16,310 nt of DNA. Source: CAYNGH01 sp964396845. Lineage in GTDB: Bacteria > Vulcanimicrobiota > JAJTBE01 > CAYNGH01. Position numbers and translations under genes: made by a program. Where the stretch lies: assembly GCA_964396845.1 (NCBI GenBank), contig CAYNGH010000070.1, positions 1-16,310 on the forward strand, in the 5' to 3' direction. The notes below the pieces were generated by a model, which worked only from the letters and a program-made list of their open reading frames with translations, made no database searches and was not told where the DNA came from. This document shows, piece by piece, positions 6,245 through 14,072 of this stretch; position 1 is the stretch's first letter; every line of letters starts with the position of its first letter.

Positions 6245-7426
6245 ATCCCAAATCAAATTAATCAACAAATACTCCTGCCCCGGGGGATAAATTTCAAGTG
6301 CCAATGCTGTAATCTCTGTTGCCGGCAATGGAAGGTTTTTGTGGATCCCCTCACATATGACCGTCTTCAGGAAACAGAGCTTTTCAAGGAAGTACAAAAG
6401 ACTCACCAGGATAAACCGGTAATGTGGTTTGATCCGGAACAGAATGCAGCTTTTATGGACAAGGTTGACGGCCATTGCATAATGCTGAGAAACAACCTCT
6501 GCATTATTCACAAAGAGCTGGGAAGCCAGGCAAAGCCCCATGGATGCAGGAGTTTTCCCTTTATCATCACCCTCACCCCCGGGGGAGTTTATGTGGGAGT
6601 ATCCTTTGCCTGCCCCTCGATAGCAGAAAACCGGGGAGATCCTGTCCAGAACTTGATGCCGTCTTTTCAATCCCTCCTGTCGGTATTGGATCCTGAAAAG
6701 ATAACCGGAGAGATTGTTAACATCGGCAAAAACCTTACCACCGACTGGGAAGGATACCTTTCAATAGAACAGCGGATCCGGGAGCACATGCACGATGACG
6801 GGGTCACCGGGGGTCTTTTCACAGCCTTGGAAGAAACTGCATTGCTGTATATTTTGAATTCCGGGGAAGAAACCCGGCATATCCCCGGCAGTAGAATAAA
6901 AGAATATTTCCACAGCCTCCCCGCCCCCAAACTGGGACAAGACGATGACTGCCGGGAATTCCGGCATTACATGGCGGCGATGCTCATCACATTTCTTGAG
7001 TCTGGCAATCCTGGCATGGTGGATGAAACCTGCAGAACAATCTTAGATGGCGGACAGCTGGAAAGCGTCACCTTCCAGAGGATACTGGACATAATGCCCC
7101 TGAGGGAATACCAGAATCGGAATCTCACCGGGGAACAGGAAAAAATCATTAGGGATTTCATCGATCAGTGTATTTGGAGAAAACAGCTGATTAACAGCCG
7201 GGATATACTGACAGGGCTTTTCAAGATTCAAATGTTTCCCCTGATGATTGCCTGGTATGAGAATATGACAGCCCTTTGTGAGAATCGGGCAGTTTCTGAT
7301 GATTCCAACTGCCGTAATGCCCTGGGAATCATCGACCGGGGGGTTCTTCACGGCCACTGCCTCCACAGGCTCATCCCCCTTTATACCGACAATTTTATCA
7401 ATCAACTGGCAAATATAACCCGATAA
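6245..7426 (+). CDS. YkgJ/FliB-like Cys-cluster protein B, non-canonical start
   Basis: A paralogue of the protein at 2593-3798. Read from ATC 6245 it has 393 residues. It shares the N-terminal cluster (KCQCCNLCCRQW: Cys19, 22, 25, 26 plus an extra Cys21), GHCIMLRNNLCIIH, KPHGCRSFP, TPGGVYVGVSFAC and a DWEGY motif (TWEGY in A), in the same order. The first normal start in frame is GTG 6341, which would delete the whole CxxCxxCC cluster. Between the upstream stop (6221) and 6341 there is no ATG, GTG or TTG. AGAGAGG (6233-6239) lies 5 bases before ATC 6245, and starting there puts Cys19 exactly where protein A has it. A rare AUC start, a sequencing error or a decayed start are all possible. Function as for A: possible metal-binding or methylase-like protein, unproven. 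Probably expressed by read-through from the ArsR unit. Confidence 0.75.
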   Translation: MPNQINQQILLPRGINFKCQCCNLCCRQWKVFVDPLTYDRLQETELFKEVQKTHQDKPVMWFDPEQNAAFMDKVDGHCIMLRNNLCIIHKELGSQAKPHGCRSFPFIITLTPGGVYVGVSFACPSIAENRGDPVQNLMPSFQSLLSVLDPEKITGEIVNIGKNLTTDWEGYLSIEQRIREHMHDDGVTGGLFTALEETALLYILNSGEETRHIPGSRIKEYFHSLPAPKLGQDDDCREFRHYMAAMLITFLESGNPGMVDETCRTILDGGQLESVTFQRILDIMPLREYQNRNLTGEQEKIIRDFIDQCIWRKQLINSRDILTGLFKIQMFPLMIAWYENMTALCENRAVSDDSNCRNALGIIDRGVLHGHCLHRLIPLYTDNFINQLANITR

Positions 7427-7495
7427 AATTATAATCCATTTTCTGTTTTACCCCCAGCAAACGAAGGAACTGACAACTTTTAGCAGAAACATAGT

Positions 7496-7525
7496 AAAAA
7501 AACTGCCACAATTTTTTTGGCAGTT
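7496..7525. terminator. Hairpin between Cys-cluster gene B and the pseudokinase gene
   Basis: AACTGCCA (7501-7508) pairs perfectly with TGGCAGTT (7518-7525) around a T-rich 9-base loop. The A-run 7496-7502 makes it look like a minus-strand terminator, while on the plus strand, where both neighbouring genes lie, only GAATATTTATAAAT follows. It probably ends transcription of the upstream plus-strand gene, less efficiently than a classic site. The remaining 110 bases to the next ATG show no reliable promoter. Confidence 0.5.
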
Positions 7526-7639
7526 GAATATTTATAAATAATCAAATCGTCCAGACGGGGAAGAAAGGAAAATCCTGCAGTGATGCAGGTGGAGTGCTTA
7601 TGAACAGCGGATAAATATTATCAAGGTGACGGTAAGAAT

Positions 7640-10600
7640 ATGAAAAAGGGCAAGATTAAGGTTCGGTTTAAAAACAAACCGGAGCTTGAAGAAGATGCAC
7701 CTTCCCCGGATAAACTGAAACAACAGGAACTATCTTCCCAGGACGACTCAGATGAACAGGAAGACCCCCAGGCGGGTCTTCACAGGAAACTCGAAGAAAC
7801 AGCCTTGGCCCTGTCAGGCCTGATGACAAAATCCTACGGAAAACAATGGATTTCCGTAGCCAGCAAGGCAGATTTATTTTTCTCAAAAACTACTGCGGAT
7901 GCAGAATTTATTCATGCTCCCTGCATCAAGGGCAAGACATGCCTTGAGCTGTCACAGCTGTTCCCTGCTGATGTCAATATGGTTACATGGAGCAACCTGA
8001 CTCCGTTCCAATTCTGCCAGTGGAGAATCCTTCATTATCATCCCGATAATCCCCACCCGGCATCCAAAAAGGAAACACCCCTGACAAAAGCAGAACTCTC
8101 TTCCCCGGAGGAAAGCTCTCCCCGCATGGATCCCTACGGCCATATGCTCTCTATGATAGAAGAAAATAATAAAGAATATGGGGAATCACCGGTTCCCGGC
8201 ATCAATATCCCATCCCCGGCGTCAATCCATGAACAGGAAGATCCAATTGAAGAGGACGAGAACGAGGACGAAGATGAAGACGAAGACTCATTGTTCCTGA
8301 GTCCTGACGAGATGATTGCAAGGCAGATAATCCCGGCGGAAGAAAAGACCACCCCGGAAACAGATATCAGTCCTGGGGCAGTATCTCCGGAGGAACCGGC
8401 CAAAAGCCGGGAAGAAGAGCAAGATGAAGACGAAGATTCGTTGTTCCTGAGTCCCGACGAGATGATTGCAAGGCAGATAATCCCGGCGGAAGAAAAAACC
8501 ATCCGGGAAACAGATATCGGCTCTGGTGCAGTATCTCTGGAGGAACCGGCCAAAAGCCCGGAAGAAGAACAAGACGAAGATTCGTTGTTCCTGAGTCCCG
8601 ACGAGATGATTAACCGCATAATTGGCGACGGCCCTTCTCCCCAGGATTCCCGGCCTGATACTTCAGCAAAGCCTTCATCGCCGGAAGACCGCATATTGGA
8701 ACGCCTGATGGAAAACCTGGAAACCCCGGCATCTACCGGAGATCATCAGGAACGCCTGAGGGCAAGTGTGGAGATGGTGGGAGAAGTATCCATCCAGGAC
8801 TTACTGGACTCCCCCGTTGACGTGGAGGAAGAATCGGCGGACCTTACAGATCCTGACAGTATTACATCATCGGCGGACCTTACAGATCCTGACAGTATTA
8901 CATCATCGGCGGACTTTACAGATCCTGACAGTATTACAGCATCGGCGGTTCAACAGGAATACAGCAGGATAGAAGATTTTACAACCCCAGGAGGCAAGCT
9001 GATCCCCGGAGATCTCGATGATGATCAGCCATCAGAAAAAGAAGAATTCAGACAATTGGAAGGTCTGGCTCCGATACTGAAAAAAGGCGCCATCGATTCA
9101 CCCGATGAACTCATATCCCCCGATGAGCTTGCAGAAGAAGAGGAGTTTGTCAGCCAGGCCCTTCCCAAGGGGACGGTTATTGCTGAACGATACAAGATTA
9201 TCAGGATTCTCAGTGAAAAGCGGGATCGGAACACCTACAAGGTTGAAGACACCAGGGTGGAAAACAGAACCCTGATTTTGAAGGAATACATAGCATCCCA
9301 CATGGACAAGGAAGAATATCGAACCCGGAGAGATGCCTTCCGGGATACTGTGCGGATCCTGAGCACCTTCAAGCATGCAAATCTGGTTCTTGTCTATGAG
9401 GCTTTCACAGAAAACTACCGGGATTATTTCCTGATGGAAGTTGTGGAGGGTCTGCCCATTACAAAGCTGGCAGACATGAACACCAAGCCCTTCTCTGAAA
9501 AAGAGGTCCTCAACTGGGGCAACCAGCTGTGTGAAGCCACAGAATTCATGCATTACCGGCCCACTCCCTTTACTCTTGGGGACATCAAGCCGTGGCACAT
9601 AATGGTTGATGGCGATGGAAAGGTACGCATCACAGGGTATGACCTTCAGAGGTTTTTTGACACAAACCGAACCCTGGAATTCATGCCCGACGATCCGACA
9701 AAACTTTATGATGATGTAACCAAAGTTGCCAGGGTTCTTTTCTTCCTCCTCACCAAGACGCACTATTCTGACAATCTTATGGAGATACCCTGGCCGGCCA
9801 ATACCAGACCAAAAATGAAAAAGCTGATAGAAAAAGCCTGCCGGGAAGGTCAGCGCACTTATGGAGATATCAGGGAATTCAAGAAAGACCTTCAGGACAC
9901 CCAGGTGGAGGATAATGTCGAGGTAATCCGCCGACGCTTTATTTTTCCGGCCCATACCCTGGATTTCAGCTGGATCCGGCGAGGTTTTGAAAAGGTTGCT
10001 TCCCAGCATCCCCTGTTGATTTGTCTTGAGATTCTTTTAATTGTTTTTCTGGCCTTCATCCTTACTGCCATGCGACTTGAGGCAGTTTATGCCAGACCGG
10101 ATGTTCCCATCTATTATGTATCCACTCAGGAAGGGCTTCTGATATACAATGCCAGAAACGACGAGTTGATTAGAAAGATGCCGGATTTAGACGGTGTTTC
10201 CTTCATTTTGCCCATGACAATCCGATACCGGCAACCCAACAGAGAAGAACCGGAAGCCATCAGAGTGCTTATTACAGGCCGGGAAAAGAACAGAGATCTT
10301 CAGGTGCTCAGGTCCCAGAACCTCGAAGAGCTTCTCAGTATATCCGCAGAAAGACACGCCACCCAGGGGATTCTCAGTCCCGACGGCGACTTCCTTTATA
10401 TTCTGCATCCCTCATCAGACTTGATTTCTGCAGTGAACATCAGAGAACTTGCCCTCAGCCGGGTTTTTCCCACGGGAAGAAACCCCGGGGGGCTACTCTA
10501 TATTGACAACAGAATCACTGACCCCGTTGATACTCCCCCTGCCCCGGAGGAAGCAACTGATGACGGGGCTATTGCCTCTCCTATGGAAACAGCTTCCTCC

Positions 10601-11167
10601 TCAAGGGGAACCCTGGTGATTTCCAACCGGGATTCCAACGATATCCAATTTCTCAACTGTGAAAACGGAATGATTGAGAACCATGTCATTATCGAAGGTT
10701 CACCCGGTGCTATGGTTTTCGTCAGAAGACAGGGCCAGATCATCTTTGCCGATACCAGCTTTGACCGTCTTGGGTTTATAAAGCCTGACAACCCTTATGA
10801 AGCAGAATATATGGATCTCCCGGGAAAAAATCCATCATCCCTGGCTTACGACAGCAGAAACAACAAGCTCTGGATAGCCCTGAAAGACAGCAACGGCCTG
10901 GCACTGTTGGATCTTGACAGTAACACCTTCGAGTCATTCTCCTCCGGCGGGGAGCTGTCAACCCCCGTTGGTATGACAGATACCATCAAGACCGGCACAG
11001 GACAAAGCCCCCGGCAAATCCATCTGGACGAAAACAACCAGAGGCTTTATGTTCTAAATCATGAATCCAACAACCTGACCATAATAAACACAGAAAACAA
11101 CCAGATTATCAGAAGGATTGACCTGGACCAGACCCCCGGGGCCTTCTGTCTGGAATCTCTCCGCTGA
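7640..11167 (+). CDS. Membrane-anchored kinase-like (probable pseudokinase) protein with YVTN-like propeller
   Basis: Encodes 1175 residues; the SD AAGGTGA (7623-7629) precedes ATG 7640. Order: a basic/acidic N-terminus with a small unknown domain (~45-135); a Glu/Asp/Pro-rich region with tandem repeats (~190-435); a protein-kinase-like domain (~510-740); a membrane helix (~792-810, LLICLEILLIVFLAFILTA); and an extracytoplasmic beta-propeller (~820-1175) with YVTN-like blades such as RLYVLNHESNNLTIINTENN. The kinase begins LPKGTVIAERYKIIRILSE, typical of bacterial Hanks-type kinases, and keeps the VAIK-type Lys548 (LILKEY) and catalytic-loop Asp648 and Lys650 (LGDIKPWHIMV). It lacks a Gly-rich loop, has His653 for the metal-binding Asn, and has GYD (666-668) instead of DFG. 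It is therefore probably a pseudokinase or a very unusual kinase. The architecture resembles PknD-type sensors: outside propeller, inside kinase. Ligand and partners are unknown. Confidence 0.85.
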   Translation: MKKGKIKVRFKNKPELEEDAPSPDKLKQQELSSQDDSDEQEDPQAGLHRKLEETALALSGLMTKSYGKQWISVASKADLFFSKTTADAEFIHAPCIKGKTCLELSQLFPADVNMVTWSNLTPFQFCQWRILHYHPDNPHPASKKETPLTKAELSSPEESSPRMDPYGHMLSMIEENNKEYGESPVPGINIPSPASIHEQEDPIEEDENEDEDEDEDSLFLSPDEMIARQIIPAEEKTTPETDISPGAVSPEEPAKSREEEQDEDEDSLFLSPDEMIARQIIPAEEKTIRETDIGSGAVSLEEPAKSPEEEQDEDSLFLSPDEMINRIIGDGPSPQDSRPDTSAKPSSPEDRILERLMENLETPASTGDHQERLRASVEMVGEVSIQDLLDSPVDVEEESADLTDPDSITSSADLTDPDSITSSADFTDPDSITASAVQQEYSRIEDFTTPGGKLIPGDLDDDQPSEKEEFRQLEGLAPILKKGAIDSPDELISPDELAEEEEFVSQALPKGTVIAERYKIIRILSEKRDRNTYKVEDTRVENRTLILKEYIASHMDKEEYRTRRDAFRDTVRILSTFKHANLVLVYEAFTENYRDYFLMEVVEGLPITKLADMNTKPFSEKEVLNWGNQLCEATEFMHYRPTPFTLGDIKPWHIMVDGDGKVRITGYDLQRFFDTNRTLEFMPDDPTKLYDDVTKVARVLFFLLTKTHYSDNLMEIPWPANTRPKMKKLIEKACREGQRTYGDIREFKKDLQDTQVEDNVEVIRRRFIFPAHTLDFSWIRRGFEKVASQHPLLICLEILLIVFLAFILTAMRLEAVYARPDVPIYYVSTQEGLLIYNARNDELIRKMPDLDGVSFILPMTIRYRQPNREEPEAIRVLITGREKNRDLQVLRSQNLEELLSISAERHATQGILSPDGDFLYILHPSSDLISAVNIRELALSRVFPTGRNPGGLLYIDNRITDPVDTPPAPEEATDDGAIASPMETASSSRGTLVISNRDSNDIQFLNCENGMIENHVIIEGSPGAMVFVRRQGQIIFADTSFDRLGFIKPDNPYEAEYMDLPGKNPSSLAYDSRNNKLWIALKDSNGLALLDLDSNTFESFSSGGELSTPVGMTDTIKTGTGQSPRQIHLDENNQRLYVLNHESNNLTIINTENNQIIRRIDLDQTPGAFCLESLR
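8273..8620 (+). repeat. 150-bp in-frame tandem repeat in the pseudokinase gene
   Basis: Two full 150-bp units (8273-8422, 8423-8572) and a partial third (8573 to about 8620, two codons shorter at its head) encode DEDEDSLFLSPDEMIARQII and a Pro/Glu-rich spacer. By my count the two full units differ at about 13 of 150 positions, some of them amino-acid changing. The preceding acidic tract (EEDENEDEDEDED) adds low complexity. Confidence 0.9.
8834..8941 (+). repeat. 36-bp in-frame tandem repeat in the pseudokinase gene
   Basis: Three 36-bp units start at 8834, 8870 and 8906, and TCGGCGG at 8942 begins a lost fourth. Each encodes a 12-residue S-A-D-(L/F)-T-D-P-D-S-I-T-(S/A) unit. Units 1 and 2 are identical and unit 3 differs at two bases, which points to recent expansion. 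Confidence 0.95.
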
Positions 11168-11248
11168 GATTCAAACCGGGATTGGCGGATGCTTTGACGG
11201 AACAAGCCATTGAATGGACGGTGGCATCTCAAGTGTGGACATAAAATT

Positions 11249-11274
11249 GCCGTTGTCATTATCCTGACAACGGC
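11249..11274. terminator. Terminator-like hairpin between convergent genes
   Basis: A perfect 10-bp stem, GCCGTTGTCA (11249-11258) with TGACAACGGC (11265-11274), has a 6-base loop. On the minus strand it is followed by AATTTTAT and would end the pilin operon; on the plus strand it follows the pseudokinase gene but is trailed by CAAAAAAATTT rather than T's. It probably serves the minus-strand operon best. Confidence 0.7.
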
Positions 11275-11319
11275 CAAAAAAATTTGTGAGAACCCCGGGA
11301 ATTGTTTATTCCATCAGTA

Positions 11320-11799
11320 TCAGTTAACCTCTTTGAAATTAATCAACCCGGTGGCCTTGACAATGGAATAGTCGAAGCGCTTCTGTCCTTCAGCTCCCCG
11401 GACTTTGACCTGTATGGAGCCTTCGTGGCTGGCGGAGCCATTTCCGTAAAACTCAACGGAAGTCCCCGGCCAACCGGAAAAGTCAGCATAAATCCTGCTT
11501 TCAAATGTCTTCTTTTTCCTCACAACCCCGTCATTATCCAGAACCCTGTATCCAGGGGATTCAGATTTGGGATTGTCCCACTCCAGTTTGGCAGTACTGC
11601 CGGCAGTCTTGGCATAACTCTGGGCCAGCTGTAAATCCGCCAGAAGTTCCCGGGCTTCTTCCCTGGCGGTGGCATTGATTCTTCCTCTCATAAAACTTGG
11701 GATTCCAATGCTGAAGAGAATCGCCAGCAGAGCAATAACAGCCAGCATCTCCAACAGCGAGAAACCCTTGCTCTTCATCCTGTTATGTAATTCTGACAT
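11320..11799 (-). CDS. Minor pseudopilin, FimT/GspH-like
   Basis: Encodes 159 residues. MSELHNRMKSKG ends in the prepilin peptidase site, followed by FSLLEMLAVIALLAILFSIG: cleavage after Gly12, N-methylated Phe, and the Glu5 of the mature pilin. The following helix and C-terminal strands (SVEFYGNGSASHEGSIQVKV) fit the GspH/FimT family of about 150-170 residues. ATG 11799 is chosen because GGAGG (11805-11809) lies 5 bases before it; ATG 11802 is too close and TTG 11811 overlaps the SD. It is the last gene of the five-gene pilin operon, ended by the hairpin at 11249-11274. As a minor pilin it would prime or cap a type IV pilus or type II-like filament. FimT proteins can bind DNA in natural transformation, but nothing here tests that. 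Confidence 0.85.
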   Translation of the reverse strand: MSELHNRMKSKGFSLLEMLAVIALLAILFSIGIPSFMRGRINATAREEARELLADLQLAQSYAKTAGSTAKLEWDNPKSESPGYRVLDNDGVVRKKKTFESRIYADFSGWPGTSVEFYGNGSASHEGSIQVKVRGAEGQKRFDYSIVKATGLINFKEVN

Positions 11800-11832
11800 C
11801 ATATCCTCCAAGGGACTATCTGGCGGTATTAA

Positions 11833-12663
11833 TCACCAGGCAAGTATGGGAGCCCCATCTCCTGATTGGGGGAGTTCATCCCCCGGACCGCTGGTCCCGA
11901 CATTTTCCCCGCTGGTTTCTGATTGTTGTTCCCGATGCTTTCTTTTCATGTGTTCCAGAACATGGGGAGGTGTGCCGGGAGGCATACTCACAGAGCCGTC
12001 CTCGGCAACGGGGATGTTCATCTCAATCCGGTCAAGGGTCGGCGGAGGGGCTTTTTCTGCCTTATGACCGGCATCAGCCTTCTCTTCCTTCTCTTTTTCA
12101 CGGATCTTCTGCCATTGCTGTCTTCGTGCTTCCTGAATATTTCCAGTGTTCATGGGGTTTTCCACCATAACTGACGGGGGTTTTGCAGAAGGCTCACCCT
12201 TGTGATAGACAACCCCGTCTTTCACACCGGAAAAATTCGCCGGAACCTGAGTGTTGTCATCTGCAGTGCCTGTCATCCCGGTTTCTGCCTTCTCCCCTAT
12301 CCGAACCTGACTCAGGGGAAGATCAGAACTGGTCTTTCGGTTCTCGTGGGCCTTCAGGGACAAAAAATGAAACTGTATCAGCAGGATAACCCCAATGATC
12401 ACCACCGCCAGAATACCGACATTGATCATGGTCTTTCTTTTCCGGGCTTCCGGGGTTTCGTCGGGCTCCTTGCCCAGCTTCCAGTCTTCCCAGCCGGCAG
12501 TGGAAGGCTTTTCCCTCTTGCCTGGGGGGGATTCCTCCCCGTCCTCCGGGGAAGATTTTCCCTCCATTATTTTTCGGAGAGAATCCTCCCGGCCTTTTTT
12601 CCCAGCCTGAACCTCAAGCTCCGCGGCTTGAATTAATTTACTGATTTCATCTTGTTCTGACAA
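11833..12663 (-). CDS. Unknown single-pass membrane protein within the pilin operon
   Basis: Encodes 276 residues from TTG 12663, supported by GGGAGGAA (12678-12671) 7 bases upstream and by its position 17 bases after the stop of the previous gene. Residues 1-77 are charged and cytoplasmic in style; residues 79-101 (MINVGILAVVIIGVILLI) form one membrane helix preceded by RKRK (positive-inside). The remaining ~175 residues are Pro/Glu/Lys-rich and mostly disordered, with a charged helix near 175-200 (EARRQQWQKIREKEKEEK) and a segment EMNIPVAEDGSVSMPPG. I recognise no family. Its place among minor pilins suggests a role in pilus assembly or a TonB/PilP-like periplasm-spanning link, but that is only context. 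Confidence 0.75.
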   Translation of the reverse strand: MSEQDEISKLIQAAELEVQAGKKGREDSLRKIMEGKSSPEDGEESPPGKREKPSTAGWEDWKLGKEPDETPEARKRKTMINVGILAVVIIGVILLIQFHFLSLKAHENRKTSSDLPLSQVRIGEKAETGMTGTADDNTQVPANFSGVKDGVVYHKGEPSAKPPSVMVENPMNTGNIQEARRQQWQKIREKEKEEKADAGHKAEKAPPPTLDRIEMNIPVAEDGSVSMPPGTPPHVLEHMKRKHREQQSETSGENVGTSGPGDELPQSGDGAPILAW

Positions 12664-12680
12664 GTCAATCTTCCTCCCGG

Positions 12681-14021
12681 TCAGTTAATTGTTGATCCCA
12701 GCGCTGAACTGTCTTCCAGGGAAATCAGCTTCAGCTTGCCGGTGGTGGGGTAGTTGGGGGGGGGACTGTTGGCCAGCTTCGTGTCATATTCATAAGTCCG
12801 GCTGTATCCCGTCTGAGTCTGACCAGTACTGCTGTTGAAGGTGCCGATGGCATATCTCTGGTTCTGGATGATGCCTCCATAAACCGTGAGATGCCCCCGA
12901 TAACTTCCCTGGTTGTATTTGTCAACCCCGAAGGAGCCGTCAAGAGCCATCATGGTGGCATGAATGGTCAAATCCTTGTTGGTATGAATATTAGTATCAA
13001 CCCTGATGTTATTTCCAGCCACCATCCCCAGAACATCCGAGTGAATATCCTTGTAAGTAATGCTGTCCTGAATGAACATGTTTCCATCCGAGGCCACGGT
13101 AACCTGTCCGTTCACAACACTGGCGGTATAGAAGTAAACATCCTTGGTGGTATGTATGGTGACATAGGATGTGTCAACCTGTTCAACCTGCCAGTTAGAG
13201 CCTATCTTGTACCATACCTCGGCATAACCGTCCTCTAAAAACTTGATATAAATATCCCGATCATAGTTTTTTTCTGCCAGAGTTTCAATGTCGCTGGCAT
13301 CAGGAGGCAGGGGAATGTCCGGCTGACCTCCGGCAAAGAAGAAACCGCCGGTGCCCACTGGCTGATCCAGGTTGTAATTGCTGTAGTAACGGTAAAACTT
13401 GGAGAAATCCGTGTACCACTGATTGCCCTGACGGTATCGGCGATTAGGTGTTTCATAATAATTAGAATCAGTCTGATTTGCGCTGGTTACCCGGTGAGTA
13501 AAGGAAGGATTCCGATAGATATTGAAAAAGGCGTTGGTGTGAACCGGGCCGTTAAGACTGTCGGATCCGGTAAACCACAGCTGAGTACTCCCCATCAGCT
13601 CCCGGTCGGAAAAATAACAGTAGATGGCGAAGGATTCCAACTCCAGCCAGGCAGTAAGGGTTCTCCTTGCGCCATTATATTCACCGGTGGAAGTTACCTT
13701 CCATACCTTGCGGACATTGTCAAAATTGGAAGCGGGAGCCCAGATATTCAGAGTGGTTGTGCCCCCGTCGTCTTCCAGCACATGGGTACTGCTGGTGCCC
13801 CACCAGTAATTATATTTCAGCTCATCCATGGCCCGGGCAATTCCCGTGCGGGCCAGGTAATAAGCCTTGTTGGAATTCTCATAGTTCACGCTGGTCTTGC
13901 TGTGAGCCGTCGTCACGGTGACCAGCCCGAATCCCAATATCGAAATTATCGCCAGGGCCACAAGGGTGAGAAACAATGCCACCCCCCGATTGGACACTCT
14001 TTTGTGCAAGCTCTTTTTCAT
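12681..14021 (-). CDS. PilX-like minor pilin with DUF4900-like domain
   Basis: Encodes 446 residues. The N-terminus NRGVALFLTLVALAIISILG resembles PilX-type minor pilins (basic residues, Gly13, then a hydrophobic helix without the usual Glu5), and residues 40-130 continue as a pilin-like helix and strands. From about residue 150, GSDSLNGPVHTNAFFNIY and later GMVAGNNIRVDTNIHTNKDL look like the beta-rich repeats of DUF4900-type proteins, which also follow pilin-like N-termini. The protein is much longer than PilX (~170-200), so the large domain may be an exposed adhesive or tip module. The SD AAGGAAGGG lies before ATG 14021. It lies between the PilW-like gene (52-base gap) and the unknown membrane protein (17-base gap). 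DUF4900 assignment is from motif memory and needs a profile search. Confidence 0.8.
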   Translation of the reverse strand: MKKSLHKRVSNRGVALFLTLVALAIISILGFGLVTVTTAHSKTSVNYENSNKAYYLARTGIARAMDELKYNYWWGTSSTHVLEDDGGTTTLNIWAPASNFDNVRKVWKVTSTGEYNGARRTLTAWLELESFAIYCYFSDRELMGSTQLWFTGSDSLNGPVHTNAFFNIYRNPSFTHRVTSANQTDSNYYETPNRRYRQGNQWYTDFSKFYRYYSNYNLDQPVGTGGFFFAGGQPDIPLPPDASDIETLAEKNYDRDIYIKFLEDGYAEVWYKIGSNWQVEQVDTSYVTIHTTKDVYFYTASVVNGQVTVASDGNMFIQDSITYKDIHSDVLGMVAGNNIRVDTNIHTNKDLTIHATMMALDGSFGVDKYNQGSYRGHLTVYGGIIQNQRYAIGTFNSSTGQTQTGYSRTYEYDTKLANSPPPNYPTTGKLKLISLEDSSALGSTIN

Positions 14022-14072
14022 TGAAAATCCCTTCCTTCTAACAATGTGCTTTCCACCGGATATGGCGGCAAA

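Noticed and set aside
6341..6343. GTG 6341 as the start of Cys-cluster protein B
   Set aside because: It would remove the CxxCxxCC motif that aligns with protein A, and has no SD.
7524..7545. TTGAAT/TATAAA-like boxes before the pseudokinase gene
   Set aside because: Spacing of the hexamers is wrong for a sigma-70 promoter; AT-richness alone explains them.
8134..8694. 186-codon minus-strand frame
   Set aside because: Ser-rich mirror of the acidic repeats in the pseudokinase gene; its repeats are explained by the plus-strand frame.
8834..8941. 36-bp repeats as a CRISPR-like array
   Set aside because: Units are contiguous, have no spacers, and are in frame within a coding region.
9098..10009. 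303-codon minus-strand frame
   Set aside because: Antisense to the kinase domain, which has recognisable motifs on the plus strand; no SD or family seen.
12202..12636. 144-codon plus-strand frame opposite the unknown membrane protein
   Set aside because: The minus-strand frame has an SD, a membrane helix and operon spacing; the plus frame has none of these.
13494..14024. 176-codon plus-strand frame opposite the PilX-like gene
   Set aside because: Shadow of a gene with a clear pilin N-terminus on the other strand.
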